A stretch of 64,000 nucleotides of DNA from Micromonospora sp. M71_S20 (GTDB lineage: Bacteria > Actinomycetota > Actinomycetes > Mycobacteriales > Micromonosporaceae). Positions 44,265 through 53,199 of the stretch are shown here, one piece after another. The stretch's first letter is position 1. Each line of letters opens with the position of its first letter. The stretch covers positions 310,001 to 374,000 of the forward strand of contig NZ_RCCV01000004.1 of the NCBI RefSeq assembly GCF_003664255.1. Direction: 5' to 3'. The position numbers and the translations under genes are program-made. Under the pieces are notes generated by a model that was not told where the DNA came from, did no database searches, and saw only the letters and a list, made by a program, of their open reading frames with translations.

Positions 44265-45446
44265 CTAGACGTAGAGGGTGTTGGCGTCCAGGCCGCAGAC
44301 GATCCGGCCGTACAGCTCGAGGTTGGTGTTGGGGTGCAGGATGGCGTGCAGGTTGAGCACCTGCACGTCCCGCCGGATGCGTTGGATCGCGACGTCGCGG
44401 TAGACGGACGAGCCGCCGCTGGCATTGGCCAGGATGCCGATCGCCTCTTCGGCCCGCTGGCAGGCGGCGCCCAGGTCGAGTCGGATGCGCGCCCGCTCCT
44501 CGAGCGTCCAGGGCTCGCCCGCCCGGCTCTTGGTGTCGAGCAGGTCCGCCGCGCGGTGTGCGTGGAACCTGACCTCGTCGATCGCGACGATCGCGCCGGC
44601 CACCTCGATGTGGGTGATCGGGGCCTCGCTCTGGTTCTCGTAGCTGGTGTAGGTGATCTTGCGACCGGGCAGCCGATCGAGGAAGGCGTCCTTCGCCGCC
44701 AGGGCCAAGCCGAGAGCCGGCGCGCTGACGATCGAGCAGGCGGTGGCCATGAACGGCGCGTTGAAGATCGGTGCGTTGGCGTTCAGCTTGGACCTGTGCT
44801 GACCCTGCAGCACCGGCCCCATCGGGAGCGCACGCTCCGCCGGGACGAAGAGGTCCTTGGCGATCGTGGTGATGCTGCCGGAACCGCGCAGGCCCGACGT
44901 GTGCCAGTCGTCGACGATCTGCAGGTCCGCGACCGGAATGGCGAGCATGACCGGCGCGAAACCGCCGCCCTCGACCGGCGTGACCGCTGCCGTCGTGTTC
45001 CACGTGCTCTGCTGCGCACCGGTGTTGAACGACCATTTGCCGTTGACGATGTAACCGCCTTCGGTCGGCACGGCCATCGCGCCGGGACTGAGGATCCCGC
45101 AGACGCGTACGTCCGGCGTCGAGAACACCTCGTCCTGCACCTCGTCGGGGAACAGCCCGGTCAACCACGTGCTGATCGACCAGACCGCGACGGTCCACGC
45201 GGTCGAGCCGTCACCCCGCCCGAGCTCGGCCAGCACGTCCACGACCGTGCCCATGTCGGACTCGTAGCCGCCGTAGCGGACCGGAACTCGCATCTTCAGC
45301 AGCCCGGCATCGGTGATGGCCTCGATGACGTCGGGGTGGAGCTGCCGGTTCTCGTCCATCCAGACCGCCTTCTCCCGCAGCAGCGGGACGAGCTCGGAGG
45401 CGCGGCGGACGAGTTCCGCTCGGGGCGGCGCTTGGGTGATCTCCAT
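44265..45446 (-). CDS. Second flavin-dependent monooxygenase of acyl-CoA dehydrogenase fold
   Basis: A 393-residue paralogue-like relative of the enzyme at 3097-4332. It has the N-terminal AITDAGLLKMRVPVRYGGYE, the flavin-domain segment GYIVNGKWSFNTGAQQSTW, the GLRGSGSITTIAKDLFVP turn, and a C-terminal helical bundle with LANASGGSSVYRDVAIQRIRRD. As in group D flavin hydroxylases, the acyl-CoA dehydrogenase catalytic Glu could not be placed, so hydroxylation with FADH2 is favoured. The ATG at 45446 follows AAGGAG. It is the last gene I assign to the Dpg cluster. Together with the first enzyme it may hydroxylate two positions. Confidence 0.83.
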   Translation of the reverse strand: MEITQAPPRAELVRRASELVPLLREKAVWMDENRQLHPDVIEAITDAGLLKMRVPVRYGGYESDMGTVVDVLAELGRGDGSTAWTVAVWSISTWLTGLFPDEVQDEVFSTPDVRVCGILSPGAMAVPTEGGYIVNGKWSFNTGAQQSTWNTTAAVTPVEGGGFAPVMLAIPVADLQIVDDWHTSGLRGSGSITTIAKDLFVPAERALPMGPVLQGQHRSKLNANAPIFNAPFMATACSIVSAPALGLALAAKDAFLDRLPGRKITYTSYENQSEAPITHIEVAGAIVAIDEVRFHAHRAADLLDTKSRAGEPWTLEERARIRLDLGAACQRAEEAIGILANASGGSSVYRDVAIQRIRRDVQVLNLHAILHPNTNLELYGRIVCGLDANTLYV

Positions 45447-46180
45447 CGTGATTCTCCTTCGCGGGCGTCCGTCGCCACGTGCTGCGGCACATGGTCACGG
45501 CGATCGGGTTGATTCACGCCGGATTGGTGGTTCGAGCAGATCTCGGCGCGATGTGGTCACGCACCGAGATGATTTCAAGCCGGAGAGTTCTGTCGCACCT
45601 CCGCGATTGCGGCCCGGGGCGAAGTGTCAGCGCTTCATCCGCGGTCGCGTGCGCCGAGGTTTCGGCAGCTTGTCGGCGTACTCGCGGTCAGGTCGGCGCC
45701 AGTCGTGCCGCCGCCGGCCGTCGCGGAACCGTCCACGCGGGGCCAGCACGCTGCATGGACCGGCCAGCACGTCGGGCGAGGCGCCTTGCGTCAGGCATCC
45801 CGGAACGTATGTTCCCGAGGTGTCAGGCCCCTGTCTCGGCTGCCGTTCATCGAATGCCTAGGACAGCGAGACCGTCCCACGCGCGGCACGTGGAAGCCGG
45901 CGGCCAGGGTGACAGCGACATGTCCGGCGCAGCGGTCATGACGGCGTCCCGAGAATGCCCTTGACGATCTGCAGCAGGACGGGGGCGAGGATCGCCAGGC
46001 CGTAGCCGACCAGGGCATCAAGGTCGCGAGGACCGCCCACATCGCACCGGTCAAGCTCGACGGACAGCAGGAACGGGCGTCATCCCCGCCACGGGCGCGT
46101 TGCGCACAACGCGATCATGGCGGGGATGATCCATCGGCCGTCGCCCACCGGCCCGTTCTGAGCCTCGGTTCGGCCCGGCC
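45447..46180. other. Long intergenic region ending in a nested hairpin
   Basis: 734 nt at what seems to be the right boundary of the Dpg cluster. The end nearest the hydrolase gene has an outer inverted repeat 46080-46091/46118-46129 (12 bp) enclosing a hairpin 46096-46102/46107-46113 (7 bp), a likely terminator for the leftward hydrolase gene. A minus-strand frame at 45936-46040 (GTG start, 34 residues) encodes ALVGYGLAILAPVLLQIV, a single hydrophobic helix, but has no good ribosome-binding site. Otherwise nothing is recognised. Confidence 0.4.
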
Positions 46181-47170
46181 TCAGCCGAAGAACGATCTCA
46201 GGTGCTGGATGAGCACCTGAGGCTGCTCGTCGACGAAGTAGTGCCCGGTGTTGGCGATCTGTACCAGCTGCACGTTGATGGCCTGCTGGGTGAGCGTCGC
46301 AGCGAAGCTCGGGTAGAAGATGTCGTGGGCGATGCCCAGGACCGGGGCGGTCACCGGCGCGTATGTCTCGTTGTCGACGATGTCCTGGCCCAGCGCCTGG
46401 TACCAGCCGTTGCCGCCCCGGATGGCGTCCGGAGTCGAGTAGGCATGGGCGTAGACGGCCCGGTCGAAGTTGTTGATGGCTTCCTTGTTGACCAGGAGGT
46501 TGTCGAACATCCAGTCGACGAGGAAGCGGGACCGGCCCGTGATCAGCTGCTCCGGCAGCTGTGACACCTGGTTGAAGGCGAACCACCAGGGGTGGAACGG
46601 AGCACCCGGCGCCGGCAGCATGCGGAACTCGTAGTAGCTGCTGTTCGGGTGTTCCACGTCCAGCATGGCGATCTTGTTGACGACTGCGGGGTGGTTCGCC
46701 GCCATGCTGTAGGCGACCATCGATCCCATGTCGTGACCCACGACGTTCACCTTGGGGTAGCCCAGCGCCCCGGCCAGCGCCGCGATGTCCGCCGCCATGG
46801 TCTTCTTGTCGTACCCGGACGCCGGCTTGCTGGAGCCGCCGGCACCGCGCAGGTCCACGGCGATCACGCGGTACCGGGTGGCCAGCGCGGGCATCACCTT
46901 GTGGTACTCCCACCAGGTCTGCGGCCAGCCGTGCAGCAGGATCAGCGGCTCCCCGCGCCCACCGGCGACGTAGTGCAGCCGGATTCCGTTGACCGCCGCG
47001 TACCTGCTCGTGAAACCCCCCGGAAGGGTGGCTGCGAGCTCGGCGGCGGACGGGGCGGTGGCCAGCGCGCCGTCCGTGGACGGTGCGGCCTGTGCCGCCG
47101 TGCCGGTCGCCGCGGCGGCGACCGCGCCGGCGCCGAGCGCGATCAGCTTCCTTCTGTTCATCGAAGACAC
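46181..47170 (-). CDS. Exported alpha/beta hydrolase (epoxide hydrolase/dehalogenase-like)
   Basis: A 329-residue protein whose first 30 residues form a twin-arginine-like signal (NRRKLIALGAGAVAAAATG, then AQA before the mature part). The core has HGWPQTWWEYH (oxyanion), DLRGAGGSSKP, the nucleophile elbow VVGHDMGSMVAYSMA with Asp as nucleophile, and the base His in ANTGHYFVDEQPQ. Asp as nucleophile marks the epoxide hydrolase/haloalkane dehalogenase branch. The start is a GTG at 47170 with GGAG 7 nt upstream; an ATG three codons later is possible. It lies outside the apparent cluster and is terminated by the nested hairpin at 46080-46129. Substrate unknown. Confidence 0.87.
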   Translation of the reverse strand: MSSMNRRKLIALGAGAVAAAATGTAAQAAPSTDGALATAPSAAELAATLPGGFTSRYAAVNGIRLHYVAGGRGEPLILLHGWPQTWWEYHKVMPALATRYRVIAVDLRGAGGSSKPASGYDKKTMAADIAALAGALGYPKVNVVGHDMGSMVAYSMAANHPAVVNKIAMLDVEHPNSSYYEFRMLPAPGAPFHPWWFAFNQVSQLPEQLITGRSRFLVDWMFDNLLVNKEAINNFDRAVYAHAYSTPDAIRGGNGWYQALGQDIVDNETYAPVTAPVLGIAHDIFYPSFAATLTQQAINVQLVQIANTGHYFVDEQPQVLIQHLRSFFG

Positions 47171-47481
47171 GCATGCTCCAGTTCTCTAGACGGTGACATG
47201 GATCTTTACCGATTTTTGGGCGACGCAGGGTTGTGCCATGGTCACGGATGTCCGATGGTTTATCGGGAATGACCGATGGGGTGTAATTTCCTGCGCTTGC
47301 GTCCGATGGCCGGGACGTCCGCCAACGGGATAGCCGACAGTCCTCAGCCTTGATCCACCGACGCGGTCGGCGGCGATCACCGGTCGATCATTTCGAGCTG
47401 GGTGAGTCGGCGGGCCGCGCGATCAGCGGCAGATCCGGATGTGGTGGGCGGGGGAGTGTGCCCTGGACGCGCGGGATCGAG
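47171..47481. other. Intergenic gap upstream of the exported hydrolase
   Basis: 311 nt between the exported hydrolase start and the end of the TetR gene, both on the minus strand. It is comparatively AT-rich at 47195-47300 and should hold the hydrolase promoter. No gene or strong repeat was seen. Confidence 0.35.
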
Positions 47482-48078
47482 TCAGGAAGTGACGGCCTGG
47501 GAGCCGTCGGTCAGTGCGGTTATGGCGCGGCGGATGCGGCCGTCTGCCGCCGGGTCGGCTCCGCCGGTGAGTGCGACGTGGTGGAGGGCGCCGACCACGG
47601 CCAGAGCAAGCGCCTCGGTGTCGGCGCCTGCGGGTATCCGTCCGAGTTGTTGTTCGGCGACGAGGTATGCGACGACGGCGCGTTCGAGTGGCTGCAGTGC
47701 GGCACTTCCGTTGCCCAGCACCGCTTCGACCTCTGCAGCTAGCGCTGGCCGGGAGGCGATGAGCCGGGTGACGGCCAGCAGGGTGATCATCGGGGTCGCG
47801 AGGGCTGTCTCGGTGAGGTTCGCGGCGACCGCACCGGTGCCGGCGCGGCCGGAGAGGCCGGCCGCGGCGCTGGCGATCTGGAAGCTCCGGTCGACCGCGT
47901 AGCCGACCAGAAAGTCGTCGAAGTTCGCGAAGTGGGCGAACAGCAGCCCTGTGGCGACGCCGGCTTCGCGGGTCACCGCTCGGCTGGTGAGCTGGCTGGG
48001 GCCTGCTGCGGCGATCACGCGTTCCGCGGCGGCGAACAGGTGTTGCCGAGGTTCGGCGATGGCGACTCCGCGTGGCAT
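47482..48078 (-). CDS. TetR family transcriptional repressor
   Basis: A 198-residue regulator. The N-terminal 55 residues form a TetR helix-turn-helix with LFAAAERVIAAAGPSQLTSR and the recognition region EAGVATGLLFAHFANFDDFL. The C-terminal helical domain, which binds an inducer in this family, is typical in length. It is divergent from the FAD monooxygenase gene at 48162 across an 83-nt gap that carries two matched palindromes (48108-48142). It most likely represses both its own gene and the monooxygenase, and is released by a small molecule that the monooxygenase may degrade. Confidence 0.92.
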   Translation of the reverse strand: MPRGVAIAEPRQHLFAAAERVIAAAGPSQLTSRAVTREAGVATGLLFAHFANFDDFLVGYAVDRSFQIASAAAGLSGRAGTGAVAANLTETALATPMITLLAVTRLIASRPALAAEVEAVLGNGSAALQPLERAVVAYLVAEQQLGRIPAGADTEALALAVVGALHHVALTGGADPAADGRIRRAITALTDGSQAVTS

Positions 48079-48107
48079 GCCCGAAGTCTAAGCATGTTGC
48101 GCCGGGA

Positions 48108-48142
48108 TGAGCATGTGCTCATACTGTTTGAGCGAACGCTCA
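48108..48142. promoter_or_regulatory. Two tandem operators for the TetR regulator
   Basis: TGAGCATGTGCTCA (48108-48121) and TGAGCGAACGCTCA (48129-48142) share the pattern TGAGC-N4-GCTCA. Their centres are 21 bp apart, exactly two helical turns, so two repressor dimers would bind the same DNA face. Both lie between the divergent TetR and monooxygenase genes and would cover either promoter. Confidence 0.8.
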
Positions 48143-48161
48143 TTCTGGTCTGGGAGTGCGG

Positions 48162-49319
48162 ATGAAACGAGCGGTGATCGTCGGCGCCGGTATAGCCGGT
48201 CTTGCCACCGCCCTGCGGCTGACGCAGGACGGGTGGCACACGCTCGTCGTGGAGCGCGCCCCGGCCCGGCGCAGCGGTGGCTACCTGGTGAACCTGCTCG
48301 GAGGGGGCTACGACGCCGCCGAGCGGTTGGGGCTGGTCCCCGCCCTCTCCGATCGCGCGTTGGGCCTGTTCACCACGGTGCTGGTCCGAGCGGACGGTAG
48401 GCCGAAGCTCACGGTGCCCTCAGCCGTCGCCGAGGCCGCACTGGGCCCCCGCACGATGACGGTGTTCCGAGGCGACCTCGAGACCGCACTGTACGAAGCG
48501 GTACGCGGCCACGTCGAGATCCGCTTCGGCGTCACCGTCTCCTCCGTCGACCAGGACGCCGACCGGGTGGGGATCGGGCTCAGCGACGGCACCATCGAGG
48601 ACGCCGACCTGCTCATCGGCGCTGACGGCGTGCACTCCGCGACCCGGACTGCGATGTTCGGCCCCGATCATCGGATCGACCTGCCGTACGTGGTGGCGGC
48701 GTTCCCGCTCGCGCATCCGGTAGCGGCCGTACGCGAGTCGTCCGCCACGACCTTCATCGGCCCCGGGCGCACGGCGGCAGTCGTCAACCTGGGCCCGCAA
48801 CGGTCTTCGGCCTTCTTCGCGTACCGCTGCGCGGACCCGGGCCGGGAACTGGAACGCGGACCGGTGGATGCGCTTCGCGCAGCGTTCGGAGACCTGGCCG
48901 CGGGCGTGCCCGAGGCGATCGGTCAGTTGGAGCCCGACCCTTCCGGCGTCTTCTTCGACCGGGTCAGCCAGGTGGACATGCCACGATGGAGCACCGGCCG
49001 GACCGTGCTCCTCGGCGACGCGGCCTGGTGCGTCACGCTCTTCGCCGGGCACGGCGCGGCCCTTGCTCTCGCCGGCGCCGACCGGCTCGGCACCGCCCTG
49101 CAGCGGCACGGCGACGACGTTTCATCAGCCCTGGCGGAATGGGAGACCGGCCTGCGACCCGAGGTCGTCAAGCGGCAGGCGCTCGCGCGCCGCGGCATGT
49201 ACCAGTACGCGCCACCGAGCCGCTTCCACGTCTGGATGAACGACGTCACGATCCGAGCGATCACCCTTCCCGGCGTCCGCGGCCTCATCCGGCGTGGCAT
49301 CGAACGACAGAACCGCTGA
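48162..49319 (+). CDS. FAD-dependent monooxygenase (tetracycline-modifying-like/PHBH family)
   Basis: A 385-residue single-component flavin monooxygenase. It has KRAVIVGAGIAGLATALRL at the N-terminus (FAD Rossmann motif), GADGVHSATRTAMFG (DG motif), and GDAAWCVTLFAGHGAALAL (GD motif). This trio is common to aromatic hydroxylases and TetX-type antibiotic-inactivating enzymes. The ATG at 48162 has GGAG 5 nt upstream. Its control by the divergent TetR repressor at paired operators suggests an inducible detoxification or xenobiotic-resistance gene rather than a biosynthetic one. Confidence 0.9.
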   Translation: MKRAVIVGAGIAGLATALRLTQDGWHTLVVERAPARRSGGYLVNLLGGGYDAAERLGLVPALSDRALGLFTTVLVRADGRPKLTVPSAVAEAALGPRTMTVFRGDLETALYEAVRGHVEIRFGVTVSSVDQDADRVGIGLSDGTIEDADLLIGADGVHSATRTAMFGPDHRIDLPYVVAAFPLAHPVAAVRESSATTFIGPGRTAAVVNLGPQRSSAFFAYRCADPGRELERGPVDALRAAFGDLAAGVPEAIGQLEPDPSGVFFDRVSQVDMPRWSTGRTVLLGDAAWCVTLFAGHGAALALAGADRLGTALQRHGDDVSSALAEWETGLRPEVVKRQALARRGMYQYAPPSRFHVWMNDVTIRAITLPGVRGLIRRGIERQNR

Positions 49320-49647
49320 AGAGCGACCCGAGGGTACGCATGAGGGCCTGCGATGCGTGCCCATCGACAGAGCATCCCCTATGCGCCGCCCCGCAGTGGT
49401 TGAACCAGACATCACCCGACTTCACGGATCCGGGGCCCTTGTGGCGTCGACCGGCCCGCCGCCCGCTGACGGCCGTCCTGTGCGCGGCACGGAACTGGGC
49501 CCGGTACGCGGTCCCGGCGCCTTGGCGTCCTGCCGGGGCCGGCGGGCGAGCGCTGTTGTGACGCAACGGGCCGGGTCGGAAAAGGGACACAGCGGCTCTT
49601 CCGGCGGTGGTAGAAAGCAGGCGCTTACCTCACCTCAGGAGGTCATC
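49320..49647. other. Intergenic gap upstream of the carbonic anhydrase
   Basis: 328 nt between two rightward genes. Nothing is recognised except the strong AGGAGG that precedes the carbonic anhydrase start. Confidence 0.4.
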
Positions 49648-50352
49648 GTGAAGCGAAACGTCGTGTCCCGTCGGTCGCTGCTGGCCACCGGCGGGGCCAC
49701 CGCTGTCGCGCTCGGCCTCGCCGCCTCCCGGCCGGCGACGGCCGCCCCGAGCCAGCTGCCCGTCGTCACCCCGGCCGAGGCGTGGCGGCGGCTGCGCCAC
49801 GGCAATCACCGGTTCGTCACCGGGCACAGCCGGCACCCGCACCAGAGCCTGGCCGACCTGCGCCGCCTGGCCGCTGGTCAGCACCCGATCGCCATCACCC
49901 TCGGCTGCGCAGATTCCCGGGTCGCCCCCGAGGTGCTGTTCGACCAGGGTCTGGGCGACCTGTTCGACAACCGGGTGGCCGGGAACATCGTCGACGACCT
50001 GCTGCTGGGCAGCATCGAGTTCGCCGTGGAGGAGTTCCACAGCCCGTTGATCGTCGTGCTCGGTCACGAGCGGTGCGGGGCGATCACCGCCACCATCGAC
50101 GCCATCCGCACCGGCGGTTCCGCCCCCGGTCACATCGGCACCATCGTCGAGAGCCTGCGGCCCGTGGTGGCACCGGTGCTGGGGCAGCCCGGGGACGAGG
50201 TCGACAACGGCGTCCGCGCCAACGTCCGCGCCCAGGTCCAGGCGCTGACCGTACGCAGTCCGATCATCGCCGAGCGGGTGCACGCGGGCGCGCTGAAGGT
50301 GGTCGGTGCCCGGTACGACCTGGACAACGGGCAGGTCACGTTGGTGGACTGA
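49648..50352 (+). CDS. Exported beta-class carbonic anhydrase
   Basis: A 234-residue protein with a twin-arginine signal (SRRSLLATGG, then a hydrophobic stretch to PATAAP). The mature enzyme has the beta-carbonic anhydrase zinc site: Cys87, Asp89 and Arg91 in GCADSR, and His140 with Cys143 in LGHERCG. It interconverts CO2 and bicarbonate outside the cytoplasm. The GTG at 49648 follows CAGGAGG 5 nt upstream. All metal ligands are present. Probably a resident gene unrelated to either cluster. Confidence 0.95.
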   Translation: MKRNVVSRRSLLATGGATAVALGLAASRPATAAPSQLPVVTPAEAWRRLRHGNHRFVTGHSRHPHQSLADLRRLAAGQHPIAITLGCADSRVAPEVLFDQGLGDLFDNRVAGNIVDDLLLGSIEFAVEEFHSPLIVVLGHERCGAITATIDAIRTGGSAPGHIGTIVESLRPVVAPVLGQPGDEVDNGVRANVRAQVQALTVRSPIIAERVHAGALKVVGARYDLDNGQVTLVD

Positions 50353-50560
50353 CCTCGGTCGGCGCACCGACCTGACGGTGCCGGTACGCCGCGCCGACCG
50401 GGCCAGCCGCGGACCCGTGTCCAGCTGGCCCGGTCAGCGCGTAGGTGCGTCCCCACCGACCGGTGTGGACGTCCATCACCGCGTGCGTCGATCGTCGAGC
50501 GAGCGCGGTGCGCGTCGACCGGGCACAGCCGACTCCGCCGAGATCAGTGCGTTCGTCAGA

Positions 50561-51934
50561 TCAGCCGGCCCGCCAACCGGCCGGGTCGATACCGCCGGGC
50601 ACTGGCGCCGCAGGGTCGTAGGGCTGCCGGGTGAAGACGAAGGTGCCAAGATCGAGGTGGCTGACGGCGCCAGCCGCGTCGCGTTGCACCCGCAGCCGTT
50701 CGCCGGCGAAGTAGCCGTTGATCCCCTCCCAGTCGCCGTCGCCGGTGGGGCGCAGCCGGGTGCCGCGCCCGCCGGACAGCGGGGCCAACTCCACGAAGCC
50801 ATCAGCCTGCGGGCGCAGCACATAAGGGGCCGGCCCCCAGTACCACGGGCCGGCGAGATCCAGTAGCTGCGGGTCGATCGAGGGCAGCGGTCGCCACGGC
50901 GCAGGGATCCGCGGCTCCCGCTCGGCGACCGTCTGCAGCAGATCAGCGGCGAGAGCACCGGCGGACAGGCCCGCGGTCACGTTACCCATGACGACCGCGC
51001 CCAGAGCGTCATCGGGGCTGACCCACACGGTCGCGACAAAGCCCGGCATCGAGCCGGTGTGCCCGGCCAACAGCCGGCCGTCGCGGCGCAGCAGCTGCAA
51101 GCCGAGCCCGTAGCCGCTGTCGCAGCCTGTCGCCTCCGGTGGGCTCGCCGGGTTGCGCATCTGCGCGACGGTGTCCGGATGCAACACCCGGTCGTCGCCG
51201 TCGATCAGGAACGCGGAGAACCTGGCCAGGTCCGTCACGGTCGACCACAGCTGCCCGGCAGGCGCCATCAGGCCGGTGTCCACAGCGGGCTCTGCAAGGA
51301 GCGCATCGGCCCAGGGATGCACCGCCCAGCCCGTGGCATGCGGCGCGACCGGCTGCAGGGTGGTGCGGGTCATCGCGAGCGGCTCCAGCACCTCGCGCCG
51401 CAGCACCTCGCCCCACGCCTGGCCCCGAACCCGCTGCACCAGCGCGCCGAGCAGCGCATAACCGGGGTTGGAGTAGTGGTGGCGCTGGCCGGCCGAATGC
51501 ACCTGCGGATCGCTGCCCAGCACGTCGGCCAGGTCGGGTCGCAGCGCGCCCGGGGTTCGTTCCCACCACGGGCCGGGCGCCTCAGCGATCAGCCCGGCGG
51601 TGTGCGCCAGCAGGGCACCGACCGTGGCCTGGCCCGCCGCCGTGCCAGGCAGGTGCTCGGCCAGCGGGTCGGTAAGCGCGAGTCGTCCCTCGTCGCGCAG
51701 GCGCAGCACCAGCACCGCCAGAAAAGTTTTGGTGATCGAGCCGATCCGGTATTGGAGGTTGCCATCCGGCACTCTGCCGTCCACCGTTCCCCGCCCGTCC
51801 ATCCACACAGGACGGCCGTCACGCGCCACGGCGGCGACGACCGAAGGCGCCCGACCCGCTACCTGACCAGTGGCCAGCCGGTGGACCAGCGCACGTCGGG
51901 TTTCGGGTAGCAGCGGCGTTGGGATCGGTGACAT
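50561..51934 (-). CDS. Serine hydrolase, class C beta-lactamase/DD-peptidase family
   Basis: About 457 residues. The nucleophile motif SITK is at residues 66-69, the Tyr motif YSNPGY follows near residue 164, and HTGSMPGF takes the place of the KTG triad. These are the three active-site motifs of class C beta-lactamases, esterases and D-aminopeptidases. A C-terminal 130-residue domain after the catalytic core is typical of the esterase/peptidase members. The reading frame stays open upstream through an SRPBCC-like fragment, but I place the start at the ATG at 51934 because the catalytic domain begins there; its ribosome-binding site is weak. The substrate is unknown. Confidence 0.88.
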   Translation of the reverse strand: MSPIPTPLLPETRRALVHRLATGQVAGRAPSVVAAVARDGRPVWMDGRGTVDGRVPDGNLQYRIGSITKTFLAVLVLRLRDEGRLALTDPLAEHLPGTAAGQATVGALLAHTAGLIAEAPGPWWERTPGALRPDLADVLGSDPQVHSAGQRHHYSNPGYALLGALVQRVRGQAWGEVLRREVLEPLAMTRTTLQPVAPHATGWAVHPWADALLAEPAVDTGLMAPAGQLWSTVTDLARFSAFLIDGDDRVLHPDTVAQMRNPASPPEATGCDSGYGLGLQLLRRDGRLLAGHTGSMPGFVATVWVSPDDALGAVVMGNVTAGLSAGALAADLLQTVAEREPRIPAPWRPLPSIDPQLLDLAGPWYWGPAPYVLRPQADGFVELAPLSGGRGTRLRPTGDGDWEGINGYFAGERLRVQRDAAGAVSHLDLGTFVFTRQPYDPAAPVPGGIDPAGWRAG

Positions 51935-52312
51935 GCGGGCAAACCTACCGGGCGCCCGCGCGGCCCGTGACGATCCGACGCTCCGGATCTGCCGCTGACT
52001 GTGCTGGCGATCATCATCCGACAAGCGTCTCTGTCGTTGCGCTTCGAAGTGCTCCTTCATGGCGGGGTAGTAGTCGTCGAAATCCGGCGCTGGCTGGCCG
52101 TCGTGCGAGGCTGCCTGAGCGTCCAGGTAGGACTTCCAGCCCGGTCCGACCTCGCCGACGCCCTCCGTGCCGGTCAGGTGCTGCGTGAACCGGAGCTCGG
52201 TGACGCCCGCGCTTTCGGCCAGCGTCATGTCCAGATTTCAGCTGCCGTGCTCGTCGACTGCGGAGACCGCCAGCCGGCGTGGCGGTTCGCACGTGTCGAT
52301 GGTCATGTCCAT
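51935..52312 (-). pseudogene. Truncated SRPBCC (AHSA1-like) remnant with an in-frame stop
   Basis: From an ATG at 52306 that overlaps the epoxide-hydrolase stop (ATGA), the frame reads TIDTCEPPRRLAVSAVDEHG, then a TGA (52238-52240). The same frame continues with MTLAESAGVTELRFTQHL and VGPGWKSYLDAQAASHDGQ and ends near YYPAMKEHFEAQ. This is the C-terminal half of an activator-of-HSP90-like SRPBCC protein. The N-terminal half is absent, and the stop sits where relatives have Trp, so this is a decayed gene. Confidence 0.7.
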
Positions 52313-53199
52313 CCAGGGCTTGCCCTGCCGTTGTCGAGCACGAACGCCCGCATGAGCTCGGCACACTCCGCTGCGTGCGTCTCCAGCAAGAGGTGCCCAC
52401 CGTCGTAGATGTGCGCGTCCATGCGATCGAGGGCGCGGTGGTAGGCGAGGACCTCGTCCACGTCGAAGTACGCGTCGTGCCGTCCCCACAGCACGAGCGC
52501 TGGCGGCTGGTGGGCGCGATGGTATTCGGCGAGCTCATCGAAGCGGGCGACGTGGTTCGCGTAGTCGGTGAACAGCGCGAACTGCGCGTCGACGTTGCCG
52601 GGTCGACTCATGCGCTCCCAGTCGAGGTGCCACGACTCGGGAGCGTGCAGGGTGCGCAGACGTTCGGGCAGCCCGGCCAGGTACTGGTCGCGGGTGCCGG
52701 CGAAGTTCAACCAGTCAGGCAGTTCGGCGCGCTTCTCGTCGGTCGGATCGGTCCAGTAGGCCCGGGCGCTGTCCCACTGCCCGCCGAGGCCGTCCTCGTG
52801 CGCGTTGCCACTCTGAACGATCAGACCGCGGATGCGAGCCGGGGCCCGGGTGGCCAGGTGGTATCCCACCGGTGCGCCGAAGTCGTGCAGGTAGACGAAG
52901 AAGCGCTCGATCCCGAGCTGGTCGAGCAGGGTCTCGATCGTCCGCGAGAGGTTCTCGAACGTGTAGTCGTACTTGCCGACGGTTGGCGACGAGGACATGC
53001 CGAAGCCGGGCAGATCGGGTGCGACCACGTGCGCCACGTCGCCGAGTGTGGGCATGATCTCGCGGAATGTGTGCGACGAGCTGGGGAACCCGTGCAGCAG
53101 CAGTACCGCCGGCTGGCCGGGGCGCCCGGCCTCGCGGAAGAACACCTCCAGACCGTCGACGGCGGCCCGTCGATGGCGGACCTTCTGGATGGCCTGCAT
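52303..53199 (-). CDS. Alpha/beta hydrolase, epoxide hydrolase-like
   Basis: A 298-residue hydrolase with HGFPSSSHTFREIMP (oxyanion loop, residues 36-50), DLPGFGMSSSP, the nucleophile elbow FVYLHDFGAPVGYHLA with Asp106, ALVLWGRHDAYFD (acid region) and the base His in YDGGHLLLETHA. Asp as nucleophile places it with soluble epoxide hydrolases and haloalkane dehalogenases. The ATG at 53199 follows GGGAGGAGG. The stop overlaps the start of the decayed SRPBCC fragment, so the two were once one operon. Not linked to either cluster by function. Confidence 0.9.
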   Translation of the reverse strand: MQAIQKVRHRRAAVDGLEVFFREAGRPGQPAVLLLHGFPSSSHTFREIMPTLGDVAHVVAPDLPGFGMSSSPTVGKYDYTFENLSRTIETLLDQLGIERFFVYLHDFGAPVGYHLATRAPARIRGLIVQSGNAHEDGLGGQWDSARAYWTDPTDEKRAELPDWLNFAGTRDQYLAGLPERLRTLHAPESWHLDWERMSRPGNVDAQFALFTDYANHVARFDELAEYHRAHQPPALVLWGRHDAYFDVDEVLAYHRALDRMDAHIYDGGHLLLETHAAECAELMRAFVLDNGRASPGWT

